From the NCBI RefSeq assembly GCF_024699275.1, contig NZ_JAILPX010000020.1:1-64000 (forward strand): a stretch of 64,000 nucleotides of DNA, written 5' to 3'. The first letter of the stretch is position 1, and each line of letters begins with the position of its first letter. A program made the position numbers and the translations under genes. Below the pieces are notes generated by a model. The model was not told the origin of the DNA. It searched no databases and saw only the letters and a list, made by a program, of their open reading frames with translations. The DNA comes from Selenomonas sp. (lineage in GTDB: Bacteria; Bacillota_C; Negativicutes; Selenomonadales; Selenomonadaceae). Shown here one piece after another: positions 1 to 8,805 of this stretch.

Positions 1-131
1 TGTACATTTCTGCTTTGGCTTTGTAAATTCCTGCTTAATAAAATTTACATATCAACATGAGATTTTCAAACACATTAAACGTGTCAAATTCATAAGCCTA
101 GGGGAAAGGAGCAAGGCTTCTTTCCTCATAT

Positions 132-200
132 TCACCTGGCATTCATTTGCTGATGGATCATTTCGTGAAACGGCGAAAAGGATTACCACCTCCACTCCCG
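132..200 (-). repeat. Decayed half-copy of the palindromic repeat found at 32.0-32.6 kb
   Basis: Read on the minus strand, positions 193 down to 170 match 32088-32111 on the plus strand at 23 of 24 bases (core GGAGGTGGTAAT then CTTTTCGCCGT). Weaker similarity continues to about 132, including a shared AGCAAATG. The second arm that makes the 32-kb copies palindromic is not seen here, so this looks like half an element left by decay. A 63-codon minus-strand frame crosses it but has no convincing ribosome site or domain. Confidence 0.6.
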
Positions 201-223
201 CTGAGCTACAACACAAAAAGAAA

Positions 224-249
224 AAGCGTATAGCTCTCGCCATACGCTT
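224..249 (-). terminator. Rho-independent terminator of the suf pair
   Basis: An 8-bp inverted repeat (AAGCGTAT / ATACGCTT) lies just downstream of the sufB-like stop codon. On the minus strand it is followed by a T-rich tract formed by the A runs at 216-225. Confidence 0.75.
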
Positions 250-265
250 ATCCTAAATCTGTCAT

Positions 266-1192
266 TTATTTCAGGAACCCATTGATGATCTGTTCTTCGG
301 CTTCTTTTTCCGTCAGCCCCAGCGTCATCAATTTAATCAGCTGGTCCCCGGCAATCTTGCCGATGGCGGCTTCATGAACCAGAGCGGCATTCACATCATT
401 GGCTTCCAAGGAGGGAACAGCCAGAATCCGGCCTTCGTCCATAATGATGGAATCGCATTCCGTATGGCCCTGGCAGGCGGCATTGCCCACAATGCGCAAA
501 TCCAGCTTCTGATAGGACTTATCCCGGGCAACACCACGGGACACCACATCCGCACTGGCATTTTCCCCATCCAGGCATACCTCGTATTCGCTATATGCGT
601 ACTGGGTGCCATGGGTCATCAAACGCTCCCGCACCACCAGGCTGGCATCTGCTTTGAGGTTGGCCCGGGTGGTGCGGCTGGTGGAATCCACGCCTTTTAT
701 CTGCACCATTTCCATTTCCATGGAGCTGCCAGCTTCCATGGTCACTTCCGTAACGGGATTCAATATGCGCTGTCCCTTGCCATCACCGGAACCATAATGC
801 TTTTCCACATACTTGACCTTGGCATTTTCCCCCACGAAGAAGCGATGTACACCGTCATGCTCCGAATCATGGGTACCGCAGTTATCAATACCACAGCCCG
901 CCACAATCACCACATCAGCCCCTTCGCCGATATAGAAATCATTGTATACCGTTTCCTTAAGGCCGCTTTCGCTCATGACCACCGGAATATGCACACTCTC
1001 ATTCTTGGTACCGGGTTTAATGCGGATATCAATACCGGAGCCGTCTTCCTTGGAAGTGATTTCAATATTGGCACTGTTGCTGCGGCCTACAGATTTGCCG
1101 TTGGCCCGCAGGTTATAAGCTCCCTGAGGCACGTCATGCAGGTCAGACACCTCCAGCAGCAGTCTTCTCTGTATTTCGTCCATCTTTACCAT
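266..1192 (-). CDS. sufB: SufB/SufD-family Fe-S cluster assembly scaffold (minimal type)
   Basis: This 308-residue protein belongs to the SufB/SufD family, which forms the scaffold on which iron-sulfur clusters are built with the ATPase SufC. It is much shorter than classical SufB (about 470) or SufD (about 420) and keeps mainly the beta-helix core and the C-terminal signature. Around residues 273-306 it has HEAAIGKI, DQLI and NGFLK, as in the family. The ATG at 1192 follows a GGAGAGG ribosome site, and the gene starts 15 bases after sufC in the same operon. No sufS, sufU or second sufB/D gene is present, which fits the two-gene SUF-like minimal systems of anaerobes. Whether it acts as SufB or SufD alone cannot be told from sequence. 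Confidence 0.88.
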   Translation of the reverse strand: MVKMDEIQRRLLLEVSDLHDVPQGAYNLRANGKSVGRSNSANIEITSKEDGSGIDIRIKPGTKNESVHIPVVMSESGLKETVYNDFYIGEGADVVIVAGCGIDNCGTHDSEHDGVHRFFVGENAKVKYVEKHYGSGDGKGQRILNPVTEVTMEAGSSMEMEMVQIKGVDSTSRTTRANLKADASLVVRERLMTHGTQYAYSEYEVCLDGENASADVVSRGVARDKSYQKLDLRIVGNAACQGHTECDSIIMDEGRILAVPSLEANDVNAALVHEAAIGKIAGDQLIKLMTLGLTEKEAEEQIINGFLK

Positions 1193-1207
1193 AGATTGAC
1201 CTCTCCT

Positions 1208-1936
1208 TTACTGAAACTTCCTGCACATGGGCATGCTGACTTCCGTGTCCATGATCTTGGGCAGGATATCTTGTCCCGCACCCTGTTCCTGAACTCTGCC
1301 ATCTGCCAGTACAATGATTTCATCAGCAATCTGCAGGATGCGCTCCTGATGGGAAATGATGATGATGGAACTGTCCGCAATTTCGCTGCGCATCTTTTCA
1401 AAGATACGAATCAGGTTCTGGAAACTCCAAAGGTCAATTCCCGCCTCCGGCTCGTCAAAGATGGAAAGATTGGTCTTTCTGGCCAGAATCGTAGCAATCT
1501 CAATGCGCTTGAGTTCACCGCCGGACAGAGAACTGTTCACTTCACGATTAACGTAATCATTGGCACACAGCCCTACCTCAGCCAGATAATCGCAGGCTTT
1601 GATATGGGAAATCTTCTTACCAGCGGCCAGCCGCAAAAGGTCAATGACTTGCAGCCCCCGGAAGCGCACCGGCTGCTGGAAAGCAAAGCTGATGCCCATC
1701 TGGGCCCTTTCTGTAATGCTCTTATGAGTAATGTCCTGACCATCCAGCAGGATCTGGCCAGAAGTGGGCTGCTCAATTCCCGCTATAATCTTGGCCAGGG
1801 TGGATTTACCGCTGCCGTTTGGGCCAGTGATGACCACAAATTTCCTATTGTCAACGGTAAGGCTCAGGTCCTGAATGATATCGACCTGGCTATCGCCCTC
1901 GGTGACATGGAAGGAAATGTTTTTCAATTCCAACAT
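1208..1936 (-). CDS. sufC: SufC-type ABC ATPase for Fe-S cluster assembly
   Basis: A cytosolic ABC-type ATPase of 242 residues that powers the SufB/D scaffold. Walker A is GPNGSGKST near residues 38-46, the Q-loop is FAFQQP, the signature is LSGGELKR near 138-145, and Walker B is LSIFDEPEAGID. No membrane segments are present, so it is not a transporter. The EPEAGID form of Walker B differs from the DEIDSGLD of classical SufC; my impression is that this form goes with two-gene systems. It is the first gene of the two-gene minus-strand operon, with a good ribosome site before the ATG at 1936. Confidence 0.92.
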   Translation of the reverse strand: MLELKNISFHVTEGDSQVDIIQDLSLTVDNRKFVVITGPNGSGKSTLAKIIAGIEQPTSGQILLDGQDITHKSITERAQMGISFAFQQPVRFRGLQVIDLLRLAAGKKISHIKACDYLAEVGLCANDYVNREVNSSLSGGELKRIEIATILARKTNLSIFDEPEAGIDLWSFQNLIRIFEKMRSEIADSSIIIISHQERILQIADEIIVLADGRVQEQGAGQDILPKIMDTEVSMPMCRKFQ

Positions 1937-2053
1937 ATATCTATAGCTCTCCCTTCCGATTTACACAATTTATCTTTATGCGCTCTTTCTTATTATAACG
2001 CTAATGTTTATCTCTTGTCGATAAAGAAATTCCTCCCTTCTTACTGATGCAAA

Positions 2054-2083
2054 AAGAACAGGACCTTCTGTAGCCCTGTTCTT
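2054..2083 (-). terminator. Terminator between the 63-aa gene and sufC
   Basis: A 9-bp perfect inverted repeat (AAGAACAGG / CCTGTTCTT) with a 12-base loop is followed on the minus strand by a run of T. It ends the small gene at 2157-2348 and separates it from the suf operon. Confidence 0.8.
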
Positions 2084-2156
2084 AACTGCTTTTATGATTT
2101 TTTGCCCTGCTCTATTATACGCCCATCCTGGGCGCTAAACGATTCTTGCTAAATGG

Positions 2157-2348
2157 TCAAGAAACCTCTTGAATAAAGGCCCGATAACCATCCTGTTCCA
2201 TTTTATTGACATGCCGCTGAGCCGCGCCATGATTGGCAAAATGGATGCACTTTCCCACACCGCCTGCAGAAATCCAGGTTACTAAATAATGATCTACTTC
2301 TCCACCGTTTGTCTGATCGTCCTGAGTAAAATACTCATCTTTCAGCAT
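2157..2348 (-). CDS. Small conserved-looking hypothetical protein (63 aa)
   Basis: A 63-residue soluble protein with no domain I recognise, no signal peptide and no membrane segment. The ATG at 2348 follows a G-rich ribosome site (GGGGGAG). A clear terminator lies 74 bases past the stop codon, so the gene forms its own transcription unit. Its mixed charged and aromatic composition (a DHYLVTW stretch, a C-terminal DGYRAFIQ stretch) looks like a folded small domain rather than an antisense shadow. Function unknown. Confidence 0.6.
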   Translation of the reverse strand: MLKDEYFTQDDQTNGGEVDHYLVTWISAGGVGKCIHFANHGAAQRHVNKMEQDGYRAFIQEVS

Positions 2349-2579
2349 TATGTAAGGCTCCCCCTTTTCTCATCACATACATCACAATCCCTGGGACACG
2401 AATAAAGAGCACATTTATTTACTGGTTCGAATTAGTATAAAAGGATAAAAATCAGTGGGTTATCTTTTTCCATCAGGAACATGTTCATTAGCATATAACA
2501 AGATAATTAAAAACCCCTTAGAAAATGGAAAAATTTTTTTCGTTAGCCGTATTTTTTTTACAGCGGCTTAATATCTTCA

Positions 2580-2610
2580 TTGACTCTACAACAGTTGTAG
2601 GGTTTAATAT
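2580..2610 (+). promoter_or_regulatory. MerR-type promoter with 19-bp spacer and central palindrome
   Basis: The -35 TTGACT (2580-2585) and -10 TAATAT (2605-2610) are separated by exactly 19 bp. The spacer holds a perfect 7-bp inverted repeat (CTACAAC-A-GTTGTAG, 2586-2600) that extends outward with one mismatch to 2583-2603. Over-long spacers carrying a dyad are the hallmark of promoters that MerR-family proteins untwist. The downstream operon contains a MerR gene, so autoregulation is likely. Confidence 0.88.
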
Positions 2611-2630
2611 AAGAAGCGGAGGTGATATTC

Positions 2631-3305
2631 ATGCTCGGTACAATCGTTAATGTAATCGCTATTGTGGCAGGCAGTCTATTAGGCGGCCTGTTTCGCAAAA
2701 TGATGGATGACAAACTCAGTGCCAGTCTCATCCGTGTCATGGGTCTGGCTGCCTTTGGGCTGGGCATAAATGCCGTGGTGCAGAATATGCCCAAAAGCAC
2801 TTATCCTATCCTCTTCATCGTCAGCCTGGCTGTGGGATGTCTTATCGGCGAACTTTTGCAACTCAATGAACGGCTGACCAGTTTTGCCACCCGCAATAAG
2901 GACAACAACAGTCTGGGACAGGGCATTGTCACAGGCTGCCTGATTTTCTGTGTGGGAACCCTGTCCATTCTGGGGCCTGTTCAAAGCGCCCTCTACAACG
3001 ACCATACCTATCTCTTTACCAATGCTTCCCTGGACTTTGTGACCGCCATGGTGCTCAGTACCACCTATGGCGTTGGTATGGCTCTGGCAGGAGTGGTTTT
3101 GCTGCTTTGGCAGGGCTCGATTTACCTGCTGACCCTTTGGCTGGGAAATTTCATCACCGGCACCATGATGGTGGAAATTTCCATTGTCGGTGGTTTTTTG
3201 ATTGCCATGTCCGGCCTTTCCATCATGAAGGCAGCCGATTTTGAGGCGTTAAACTGCCTGCCCGCACTATTGGTGCCCATTCTTTGGTGTATGTTTGCTG
3301 GCTGA
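2631..3305 (+). CDS. DUF554 family membrane protein
   Basis: A 224-residue integral membrane protein of the DUF554 (YdfK-like) family, whose function is unknown. It starts MLGTIVNVIAIVAGSLLGG and has about six to seven hydrophobic segments with the glycine-rich pattern of the family (GLAAFGLGINAV, SLAVGCLIGELL, GCLIFCVGTLSILGP). I chose the ATG at 2631 because a strong GGAGGTGAT ribosome site lies at 2617-2625; an in-frame GTG at 2622 would sit inside that site. It is the first gene behind the MerR-type promoter, and the MerR gene follows after 10 bases. A role linked to the regulator's ligand, for example efflux, is only inference. Confidence 0.85.
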   Translation: MLGTIVNVIAIVAGSLLGGLFRKMMDDKLSASLIRVMGLAAFGLGINAVVQNMPKSTYPILFIVSLAVGCLIGELLQLNERLTSFATRNKDNNSLGQGIVTGCLIFCVGTLSILGPVQSALYNDHTYLFTNASLDFVTAMVLSTTYGVGMALAGVVLLLWQGSIYLLTLWLGNFITGTMMVEISIVGGFLIAMSGLSIMKAADFEALNCLPALLVPILWCMFAG

Positions 3306-3315
3306 GAGGTGTAAC

Positions 3316-4155
3316 ATGAAACAGGGAAAACTCTACCGGATTGGCGAAGTGGCCAAAATGTTCCGCTTGAGCGTAGGCACCTTGCGCCATTACGAGCAGC
3401 TGGGTCTGCTGCAGCCTGCCCATATCGATAAAGACAGCGGCTATCGCTACTACAATGTCCAGCAATTTGAATGCCTGAACACCATCCGCTATCTACGAAT
3501 GCTGGATTTTTCGCTGACACAGATTGCGGCCTTTCTCCAAAACCGGGATGTGGACAAAATTACCGAAATGCTCCGCTGCCAAAAGCAAATTGCCCAGCAA
3601 AAATGCCAGGTATGGCAGTGCATCGAAAGAAAGATTGACCACCGGCTGCAACGTCTTAAAGAAGCGCAAGCTCCGGGCCTGAACAAAATCGAACTGCGTC
3701 AACTGCCCCCACAGAGACTTATCTGCATCCATGCCGATCTATCCCTGCACACCCATCTGGATTTGGAAGATGCCATCCGCAAGCTGGAACGGGAGCAGGA
3801 AAATGCCAGCGTATTTCTGGGCAAAATTGGTGTAGGCATTGCCAAGGAACGGCTGGAAGCCGGCGATATCCATCGTTACGACACAGCCTTCCTGCTATTG
3901 GACCCGGAGGATCAGATCACGGGCACCTGCAAGACATTACCGGCTGCCTGCTGTGTCTGCCTGCGCTTCACCGGCAGCCATCCCGAAGCACCGGCGGCCT
4001 ATGAAAAGCTCCTGCAGTATATCCATGAACACCAGCTCACCATTGCCGGTTTTTCCCGGGAAATCACCCTGATTGATGAAGGTCTGGTCCAGGATCCGGC
4101 AAAATTCGTGACAGAAATACAAATCCCTATACAAAGAGCCACCACAAAGACATAA
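3316..4155 (+). CDS. MerR-family transcriptional regulator with effector-binding C-terminal domain
   Basis: A 279-residue BmrR-like regulator. Residues 1-70 form the winged-helix MerR domain (YRIGEVAKMFRLSVGTLRHY, then GLLQPAHID, SGYRYY). A coiled-coil dimerisation helix follows (about 75-125), and the C-terminal half resembles the GyrI-like ligand-binding domain of multidrug-responsive regulators. The start at 3316 follows a GAGAGGTG ribosome site 10 bases after the DUF554 stop; a longer in-frame start upstream would overlap that gene. The 19-bp-spacer promoter at 2580-2610 is the probable operator. The ligand is unknown; a cationic or hydrophobic compound is usual for this class. Confidence 0.88.
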   Translation: MKQGKLYRIGEVAKMFRLSVGTLRHYEQLGLLQPAHIDKDSGYRYYNVQQFECLNTIRYLRMLDFSLTQIAAFLQNRDVDKITEMLRCQKQIAQQKCQVWQCIERKIDHRLQRLKEAQAPGLNKIELRQLPPQRLICIHADLSLHTHLDLEDAIRKLEREQENASVFLGKIGVGIAKERLEAGDIHRYDTAFLLLDPEDQITGTCKTLPAACCVCLRFTGSHPEAPAAYEKLLQYIHEHQLTIAGFSREITLIDEGLVQDPAKFVTEIQIPIQRATTKT

Positions 4156-4162
4156 CCCAAAA

Positions 4163-4196
4163 GCGGCTGACCAGATTTCTTTCTCTGGTCAGCCGC
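4163..4196. terminator. Bidirectional terminator between merR and the convergent chemoreceptor gene
   Basis: A 12-bp perfect GC-rich inverted repeat (GCGGCTGACCAG / CTGGTCAGCCGC) with a 10-base loop sits 7 bases past the merR stop and 13 bases from the chemoreceptor stop, so it can serve both convergent genes. Confidence 0.8.
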
Positions 4197-4209
4197 GCTC
4201 TATATACGA

Positions 4210-6186
4210 TTAAATCTTGAACTGCCTGATGGCATGCTGCATTTCTTCAGCCAGTTTAACCAAGGCTGTACTGGATGCAGCAATTTCTTCATTAGAGGCC
4301 GATTGTTCCTCGGTAGCGGAAGAAATCGTCTGGGTATCCCCTGCGGTCTTACGACTAACGGTATCAATGGAATCCACCGCCGTCACGATATTGGATGCCC
4401 CATCGGTAACCACCTTTACGGAACTGTTGATTTCCGTCATCTGGCTATTAATGCTTTCCACCATGCTCAGGATATCCGAGAACTGCGCGCCCACTTCCCG
4501 AATGGTCTTGGTGCCGTCCTTCACCCCTTCAGACCCCCGTTCCATGGATTCCACGGCCTTCACCGTATCCTGCTGAATGGAGGAAATCCGCGCCTTGATC
4601 TGCTCGGCAGAAACCTGGGACTCAGCCGCTAATTTCCGTACTTCCTCTGCCACCACAGCGAAGCCTCGGCCATGCTCACCGGCACGGGCTGCCTCAATGG
4701 CCGCATTCAAAGACAACAGATTGGTCTGCTCCGCAATGGAGGAAATGGCGTCCACAATCTGGTCAATCTGCTGGGAGTTTTCCCCGAGTTTTTTGACCAC
4801 TTCGGCACTTTCCATAACCCCCTGTTCGATGGCCCCCATCTTGGTTATGGCATTTTCCATCATCTCAGCACCCTGCTTGGCAGCAGTAGCTGTATGGATT
4901 GATGCCTCGGCCACGGTCTTGGACTTCTCGGCCATCTTGGTGATGTCCTGGAATACCATGTCCACGTTTTCCTTTGCGCCATCAATATCCTGCAGCTGCT
5001 TATCCATACCGGCAGATACATCCCCCACCGTTGCTGCCACATGGGTAGAAGCTTCAGCCGATTGCTGAGAATTGGCTGTCAATTCTTCCGCCGAGGCCGC
5101 CAGTTGTTCCGAAGTTTTGGCCATCTGCTTGATCAGTTTCTGCAGGTTCCCCGCCATGGTATTGAATGCAGCCGTTAAATTGCCGATTTCATCACTGGTA
5201 GTCACAGGAATATTCTCCACCTGCAGATTTCCTTCCGCCAGCGCTTTGGCATTCTTTTCCAAAGCCGTGACGGGTTCCGTGACATCAAAGGCCAGTTTCC
5301 GGCACATCAAGGCCATTACCAGCATGCCCCCCAGCGCCACGATGAGATAAATTATCTTCAGCTTGTTCAAAGGTGCATACACATCCTCAGCAGGTACGGC
5401 CAGGGATACCAGCCAGCCGCTGCTATCCACCGTGGCATACGCGATGATGGCTTCTCCCATATCATCACCGGTATCCACCGTAAAGAAGCCCTGCTTATTT
5501 TGTACCATCTCATCAAAATGACTGCCTAAACCTGGAATATCCTGGAATTTGGACAGCTTCTCTGCTTTTCCCTTGCTGGCAATAATCACACCGGTGGGTT
5601 CGATAACCGCTGCACTGCCCACACCATTATAGTTGATTTCCCCCACTTGCTGGTCCAGCGTTTCCAGCAGGATATCCACGAAAACCGTTCCGGCAAATTT
5701 ACCATCGGCTTTGACAGGACAGACTGCAGAGGTTACCAGTTTATTGGTGAATTTATCCAGATAGGCCTCGGTAAAGGTCACCACCCCTTTATCTCGACCC
5801 AGTTTATACCAGCCACGGGTACGGGGATCAAGTTTTGCCGACATATCCCCTGCATTCCGCCCCTGGATAAAACCGGTTTCCAAGCCAACGCCCACTTCCA
5901 GCACATCCTTATTCCCATCTCCCAGGGATAAGGTCTCCGGCTTTTTGATCAGTTCCATATTGCCGTTGCAGGCATTGATCAGATTGGCCGTTCCTTGGGC
6001 TACCTGTCCATAGGACAGCAGCCAGCCGTTCAAATTATTGGTCTGCCCGGTAACGGTAGCCATCAGTTCCTTTTCGACACTTTTCTCCAAACCTTCGCTG
6101 GCATTCCAATACCCAATGACCGAAACGATAGCCACCAGCAGTCCAGCTAAGGCCGTTAACACCATGAATTTTTCCCGTAAACGCAT
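4210..6186 (-). CDS. Methyl-accepting chemotaxis protein with dCache-type sensor domain
   Basis: A 658-residue transmembrane chemoreceptor. It has an N-terminal membrane anchor (about residues 7-28), a large extracytoplasmic dCache_1-like sensor (about 30-275, with WYKLGRD, FTEAYLD and VDSSGWLV patterns), a second membrane segment (about 280-300), a HAMP linker, and a signalling domain with the conserved tip [18 protein letters not shown] and [14 protein letters not shown]. Such dCache domains commonly bind amino acids or organic acids. The ATG at 6186 follows a GGGAGG ribosome site; a GTG 21 bases upstream is less likely. It stands alone, convergent with merR. No che or flagellar structural genes are adjacent. 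Confidence 0.93.
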   Translation of the reverse strand: MRLREKFMVLTALAGLLVAIVSVIGYWNASEGLEKSVEKELMATVTGQTNNLNGWLLSYGQVAQGTANLINACNGNMELIKKPETLSLGDGNKDVLEVGVGLETGFIQGRNAGDMSAKLDPRTRGWYKLGRDKGVVTFTEAYLDKFTNKLVTSAVCPVKADGKFAGTVFVDILLETLDQQVGEINYNGVGSAAVIEPTGVIIASKGKAEKLSKFQDIPGLGSHFDEMVQNKQGFFTVDTGDDMGEAIIAYATVDSSGWLVSLAVPAEDVYAPLNKLKIIYLIVALGGMLVMALMCRKLAFDVTEPVTALEKNAKALAEGNLQVENIPVTTSDEIGNLTAAFNTMAGNLQKLIKQMAKTSEQLAASAEELTANSQQSAEASTHVAATVGDVSAGMDKQLQDIDGAKENVDMVFQDITKMAEKSKTVAEASIHTATAAKQGAEMMENAITKMGAIEQGVMESAEVVKKLGENSQQIDQIVDAISSIAEQTNLLSLNAAIEAARAGEHGRGFAVVAEEVRKLAAESQVSAEQIKARISSIQQDTVKAVESMERGSEGVKDGTKTIREVGAQFSDILSMVESINSQMTEINSSVKVVTDGASNIVTAVDSIDTVSRKTAGDTQTISSATEEQSASNEEIAASSTALVKLAEEMQHAIRQFKI

Positions 6187-6207
6187 AACCCTTCCTCCCT
6201 GCTTCAC

Positions 6208-6782
6208 ACCTTAAACGTGCTTTTTACTGAATTTTTGAAATTAATCCTACATTCTCCCTATTGAATGATAATTCGCTGGGAAAGGAAAAAGTCCTTTTAT
6301 TTTTTGCTGCTTTTTATGAATAACGGCTATGCATACTGCTCTTTTTTCATGGGTTAACGCCGAGAAAATATAAGGCGATTCTACCGCCGCAGCTTTGCCG
6401 ACGGTAGTTTGCTGTTTATCCTGCTTTATCTCACCTGCCAAAGCGGCGCCTGCAAGGCGATAAAGCGCATGCTGCCCTGTTCAGTATTTTGGGGCTGTTT
6501 TTTTTGCTCTATACCGGATATCTGGGAAACCATGCATATCTTTACCTTGACCTTCTTCACCGGGCTTTTCCTGCTGATCGGCTGGGCAACCCTTATTCCC
6601 CTCCCCTATCTTTCGACCACTTATATCTACGGGGATAAAAATCGGGACTTCATGGCTGCCTGATATCATGCTTCGAATAAAGTTTGCCCCTCATCACAGG
6701 AATTCGTGAGTATATATTCTTCCAGTTTCCCTTTGTATTTACCATCCTTTTCTGTAAGGGTCAAGCTCTTTTGTAACACTGC
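6208..6782. other. Decayed intergenic region, no intact gene
   Basis: Between the chemoreceptor and the transposase remnant I see no gene with a ribosome site and recognisable product. A plus-strand frame at about 6409-6663 encodes hydrophobic stretches (SLLFILLYL, FFTGLFLLIGW). Another hydrophobic run (FSILGLFFLLYTGYLGN) lies in a different frame at about 6480-6530, so this may be a frameshifted membrane-protein remnant. I cannot assign it to a family. Positions 6660-6782 have transposase-like codon texture but no readable domain. Confidence 0.4.
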
Positions 6783-6950
6783 TTAATAATTGCAAATCCT
6801 TGTCCTGGCTTCTTCTGTCGGATAGTCATGCAGATAAATCAATTCATTCTTTAGTGTATTGAAGCAGCACTCCATCGGAGCATTATGATATGGATAGCCA
6901 GTTTTGCTCATACATTGGGTGATGTTTGCCGATTCGCAGAACTCGGTAAA
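6783..6950 (-). pseudogene. IS3-family transposase (OrfB-type) C-terminal remnant
   Basis: Read on the minus strand, this stretch encodes the end of an IS3/IS150-group DDE transposase: a GYPYHNAPMECCFNTLKNEL segment with the catalytic glutamate in the NAPME box, then YLHDYPTEEARTRI. It stops early at a TAA where intact enzymes continue with a Y-N-x-x-R-P-H region. The catalytic aspartates upstream are missing, and no orfA or terminal repeats are evident. It is a dead fragment marking past insertion at the edge of the tannin/gallate island. Confidence 0.8.
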
Positions 6951-7041
6951 CCTGAAATCTTAGATATTTATCCGCCGTAAACATAGCCAGTACAAAAAGT
7001 TTGCAAGGGAAAAGAACATAAGGAACCAGAGTTATAAGTCG

Positions 7042-7080
7042 AAAAGTGGCATCTTCCTAAATTGCGAAGATGCCACTTTT
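7042..7080. terminator. Terminator at the end of the tannase/gallate operon
   Basis: A 15-bp perfect inverted repeat (AAAAGTGGCATCTTC / GAAGATGCCACTTTT) with a 9-base loop lies about 57 bases past the tannase stop on the minus strand. A/T-rich flanks on both sides suit either orientation. Confidence 0.8.
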
Positions 7081-7136
7081 ATTATTTATATATGCTGTTT
7101 CGTGAGGTACTTACATTTAATAAACTTAACCAATAT

Positions 7137-8792
7137 TTATTTAGCTTTGCAAATGCTATCCATCCAGTTGAAGAGTTCCGGTAAATCATAATCACCGGAA
7201 TGCCCTCTGTTCCACGGGGAATAGAAGTTTACATCTATGCCGTTATTCTGGAGGGTAAGGGCTAAAATAGCCGGAATAGCCAGTGCAGTATCGCGGTCAA
7301 TGGCACCGTGGCGGATACGATAGTGTTTAGCCACAGTGGCCTTGCCGTTGCCAATAAAATTCAAGGGGTTTATGAGCTTAATCATTTCCGGGTCAGCCAT
7401 TTCGCCCTGTTTGCTTTCATACTGCTTGGAGATAGCCGAAAAATGTTTCGGCACATTGGCCTCTGTACCAAACTCGTCATTTTCTGCCGAACTTAAATCC
7501 AGCTTATCAAAGGCCGGAGCTGCTTTCATACGGGTAGCAGCAGCCGGATAAGCGTCTAAATCCACATCAACTACCTTGCCGTTTTTCACCTTTACCCATT
7601 TAGCACTGAAAACATCCAGACCGCGACTTAAAGCGTCCTGTGCCGATTGCATATACTTGCCCTTGATGTAGTCACGGAAGGAACCTTTACCGTTTTTATC
7701 GAGAGTTAAGAGAATGCCGTTCTCGTCTTTTAATTGCAAACTGTTTAAGTAAGCCGGGAAGGCATCTTTTAAGACTTTAGAAACAGCAATTTCTTCCTTG
7801 GTCATATCTATCTTCTGCTTGCTGGCGTTAGGATTATTTGCGGCGTCAGCGTCCAAAGCCTTAGGCTGCCGGACTGCCGATTTGTCACTAGATTTTTCAC
7901 CCGGTACTTTCATGCCGCGGTTAGCTAAATCCTGCAGTTGCCACATAGCCATGTAATAGGAATTTACGCCGTTAAACATCCATTCATAGGCCATGTCAGC
8001 GTGTTCCAAATTGGTAATCGGGCAATAAACACTGGAAGCAAAAATATCATCGCGTTCATTGGCTGCCCCGATTTCCTTTAAGTAGGGTTCATATTCTTTG
8101 ACGTTGCCCGTAGCCCCCAAGAGAGCAGACAAAGCACCGCCGGCGCTGGTGCCATTGGATATGATTTTTTCCGTATCACCAGCAGGCAGATTTTTCTTGT
8201 TATGACGCAGATATCTGACGGCGGCTTTATAATCCACGATGAAGGCAGGAGCCTTTCCTACATAAGTCTTGCCATCATCGCCAATGGTCGTGCGGCCGCG
8301 AATAGCCGGAGCAGCTACTACATAGCCCTTGGATAGAGCTGTCAGCACAGCATTGGCCCTATCGCTCCTGGGAGCTTTTTCCTGCGGTTCGCCGGCCTTG
8401 CCCGGCATATAACCGCCGACACCATTAGGCATAAAGATAGGTGCGGTTTCCTTGGTATAACCGTTTACAGTGCCGTTTTCAAAGTAAGCCGCCGGAATAA
8501 AAATATTCATGGACTCAGAAGCCACGCTCTTAGGATGTGCCACATAAACCACGTTACGGTAAGCGCGGTATTTAACCGTCTCCCCGTCAAGGTTCATCGA
8601 CTCTTCCGTATAATTCTTGTTGGAGTCAAAGTCCAGGTTGTAGGTTTTTGCCATCTGCGCGGCCTCTGCTATTGATGTATTTTGTATAGTACCCGCATTT
8701 TCACTAGCGGGAGCCATGAAGGCTGTACCGCTGAAGGGAATAGTCAGACTGCTGGCCATGATTCCACAGAGAACACATTTTTTTAAATTCAT
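7137..8792 (-). CDS. tanB: Secreted tannase-like esterase (subtype B tannase family)
   Basis: A 551-residue alpha/beta-hydrolase resembling bacterial tannases, which split galloyl esters of plant tannins into gallic acid and the alcohol. The N-terminus is a typical export signal (about residues 1-25, positive start then a hydrophobic core), so the enzyme probably acts outside the cytoplasm. The nucleophile motif is GTSAGG near residue 215. Downstream regions SSVYCPITNLEHADMAYEW and a late histidine in RGHSGDYDLPE (about 533) fit the tannase Asp/His pattern. It is last in an operon with gallate-decarboxylase-type genes, which supports the substrate. A related feruloyl or other phenolic ester substrate cannot be excluded. 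The ATG follows an AGGAGG ribosome site. Confidence 0.83.
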   Translation of the reverse strand: MNLKKCVLCGIMASSLTIPFSGTAFMAPASENAGTIQNTSIAEAAQMAKTYNLDFDSNKNYTEESMNLDGETVKYRAYRNVVYVAHPKSVASESMNIFIPAAYFENGTVNGYTKETAPIFMPNGVGGYMPGKAGEPQEKAPRSDRANAVLTALSKGYVVAAPAIRGRTTIGDDGKTYVGKAPAFIVDYKAAVRYLRHNKKNLPAGDTEKIISNGTSAGGALSALLGATGNVKEYEPYLKEIGAANERDDIFASSVYCPITNLEHADMAYEWMFNGVNSYYMAMWQLQDLANRGMKVPGEKSSDKSAVRQPKALDADAANNPNASKQKIDMTKEEIAVSKVLKDAFPAYLNSLQLKDENGILLTLDKNGKGSFRDYIKGKYMQSAQDALSRGLDVFSAKWVKVKNGKVVDVDLDAYPAAATRMKAAPAFDKLDLSSAENDEFGTEANVPKHFSAISKQYESKQGEMADPEMIKLINPLNFIGNGKATVAKHYRIRHGAIDRDTALAIPAILALTLQNNGIDVNFYSPWNRGHSGDYDLPELFNWMDSICKAK

Positions 8793-8805
8793 ATTCGTCT
8801 TCCTC

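Noticed and set aside
186..215. tRNA-like D-arm (TAGCTCAGCGGGAG on the minus strand)
   Set aside because: No anticodon arm, T-arm or acceptor stem can be drawn around it. It belongs to the decayed repeat copy.
374..2047. 557-codon open frame on the plus strand across the suf genes
   Set aside because: It is antisense to sufC and the sufB-like gene, which have clear motifs, ribosome sites and a terminator. Its composition (histidine and isoleucine rich) is that of a reverse-strand shadow.
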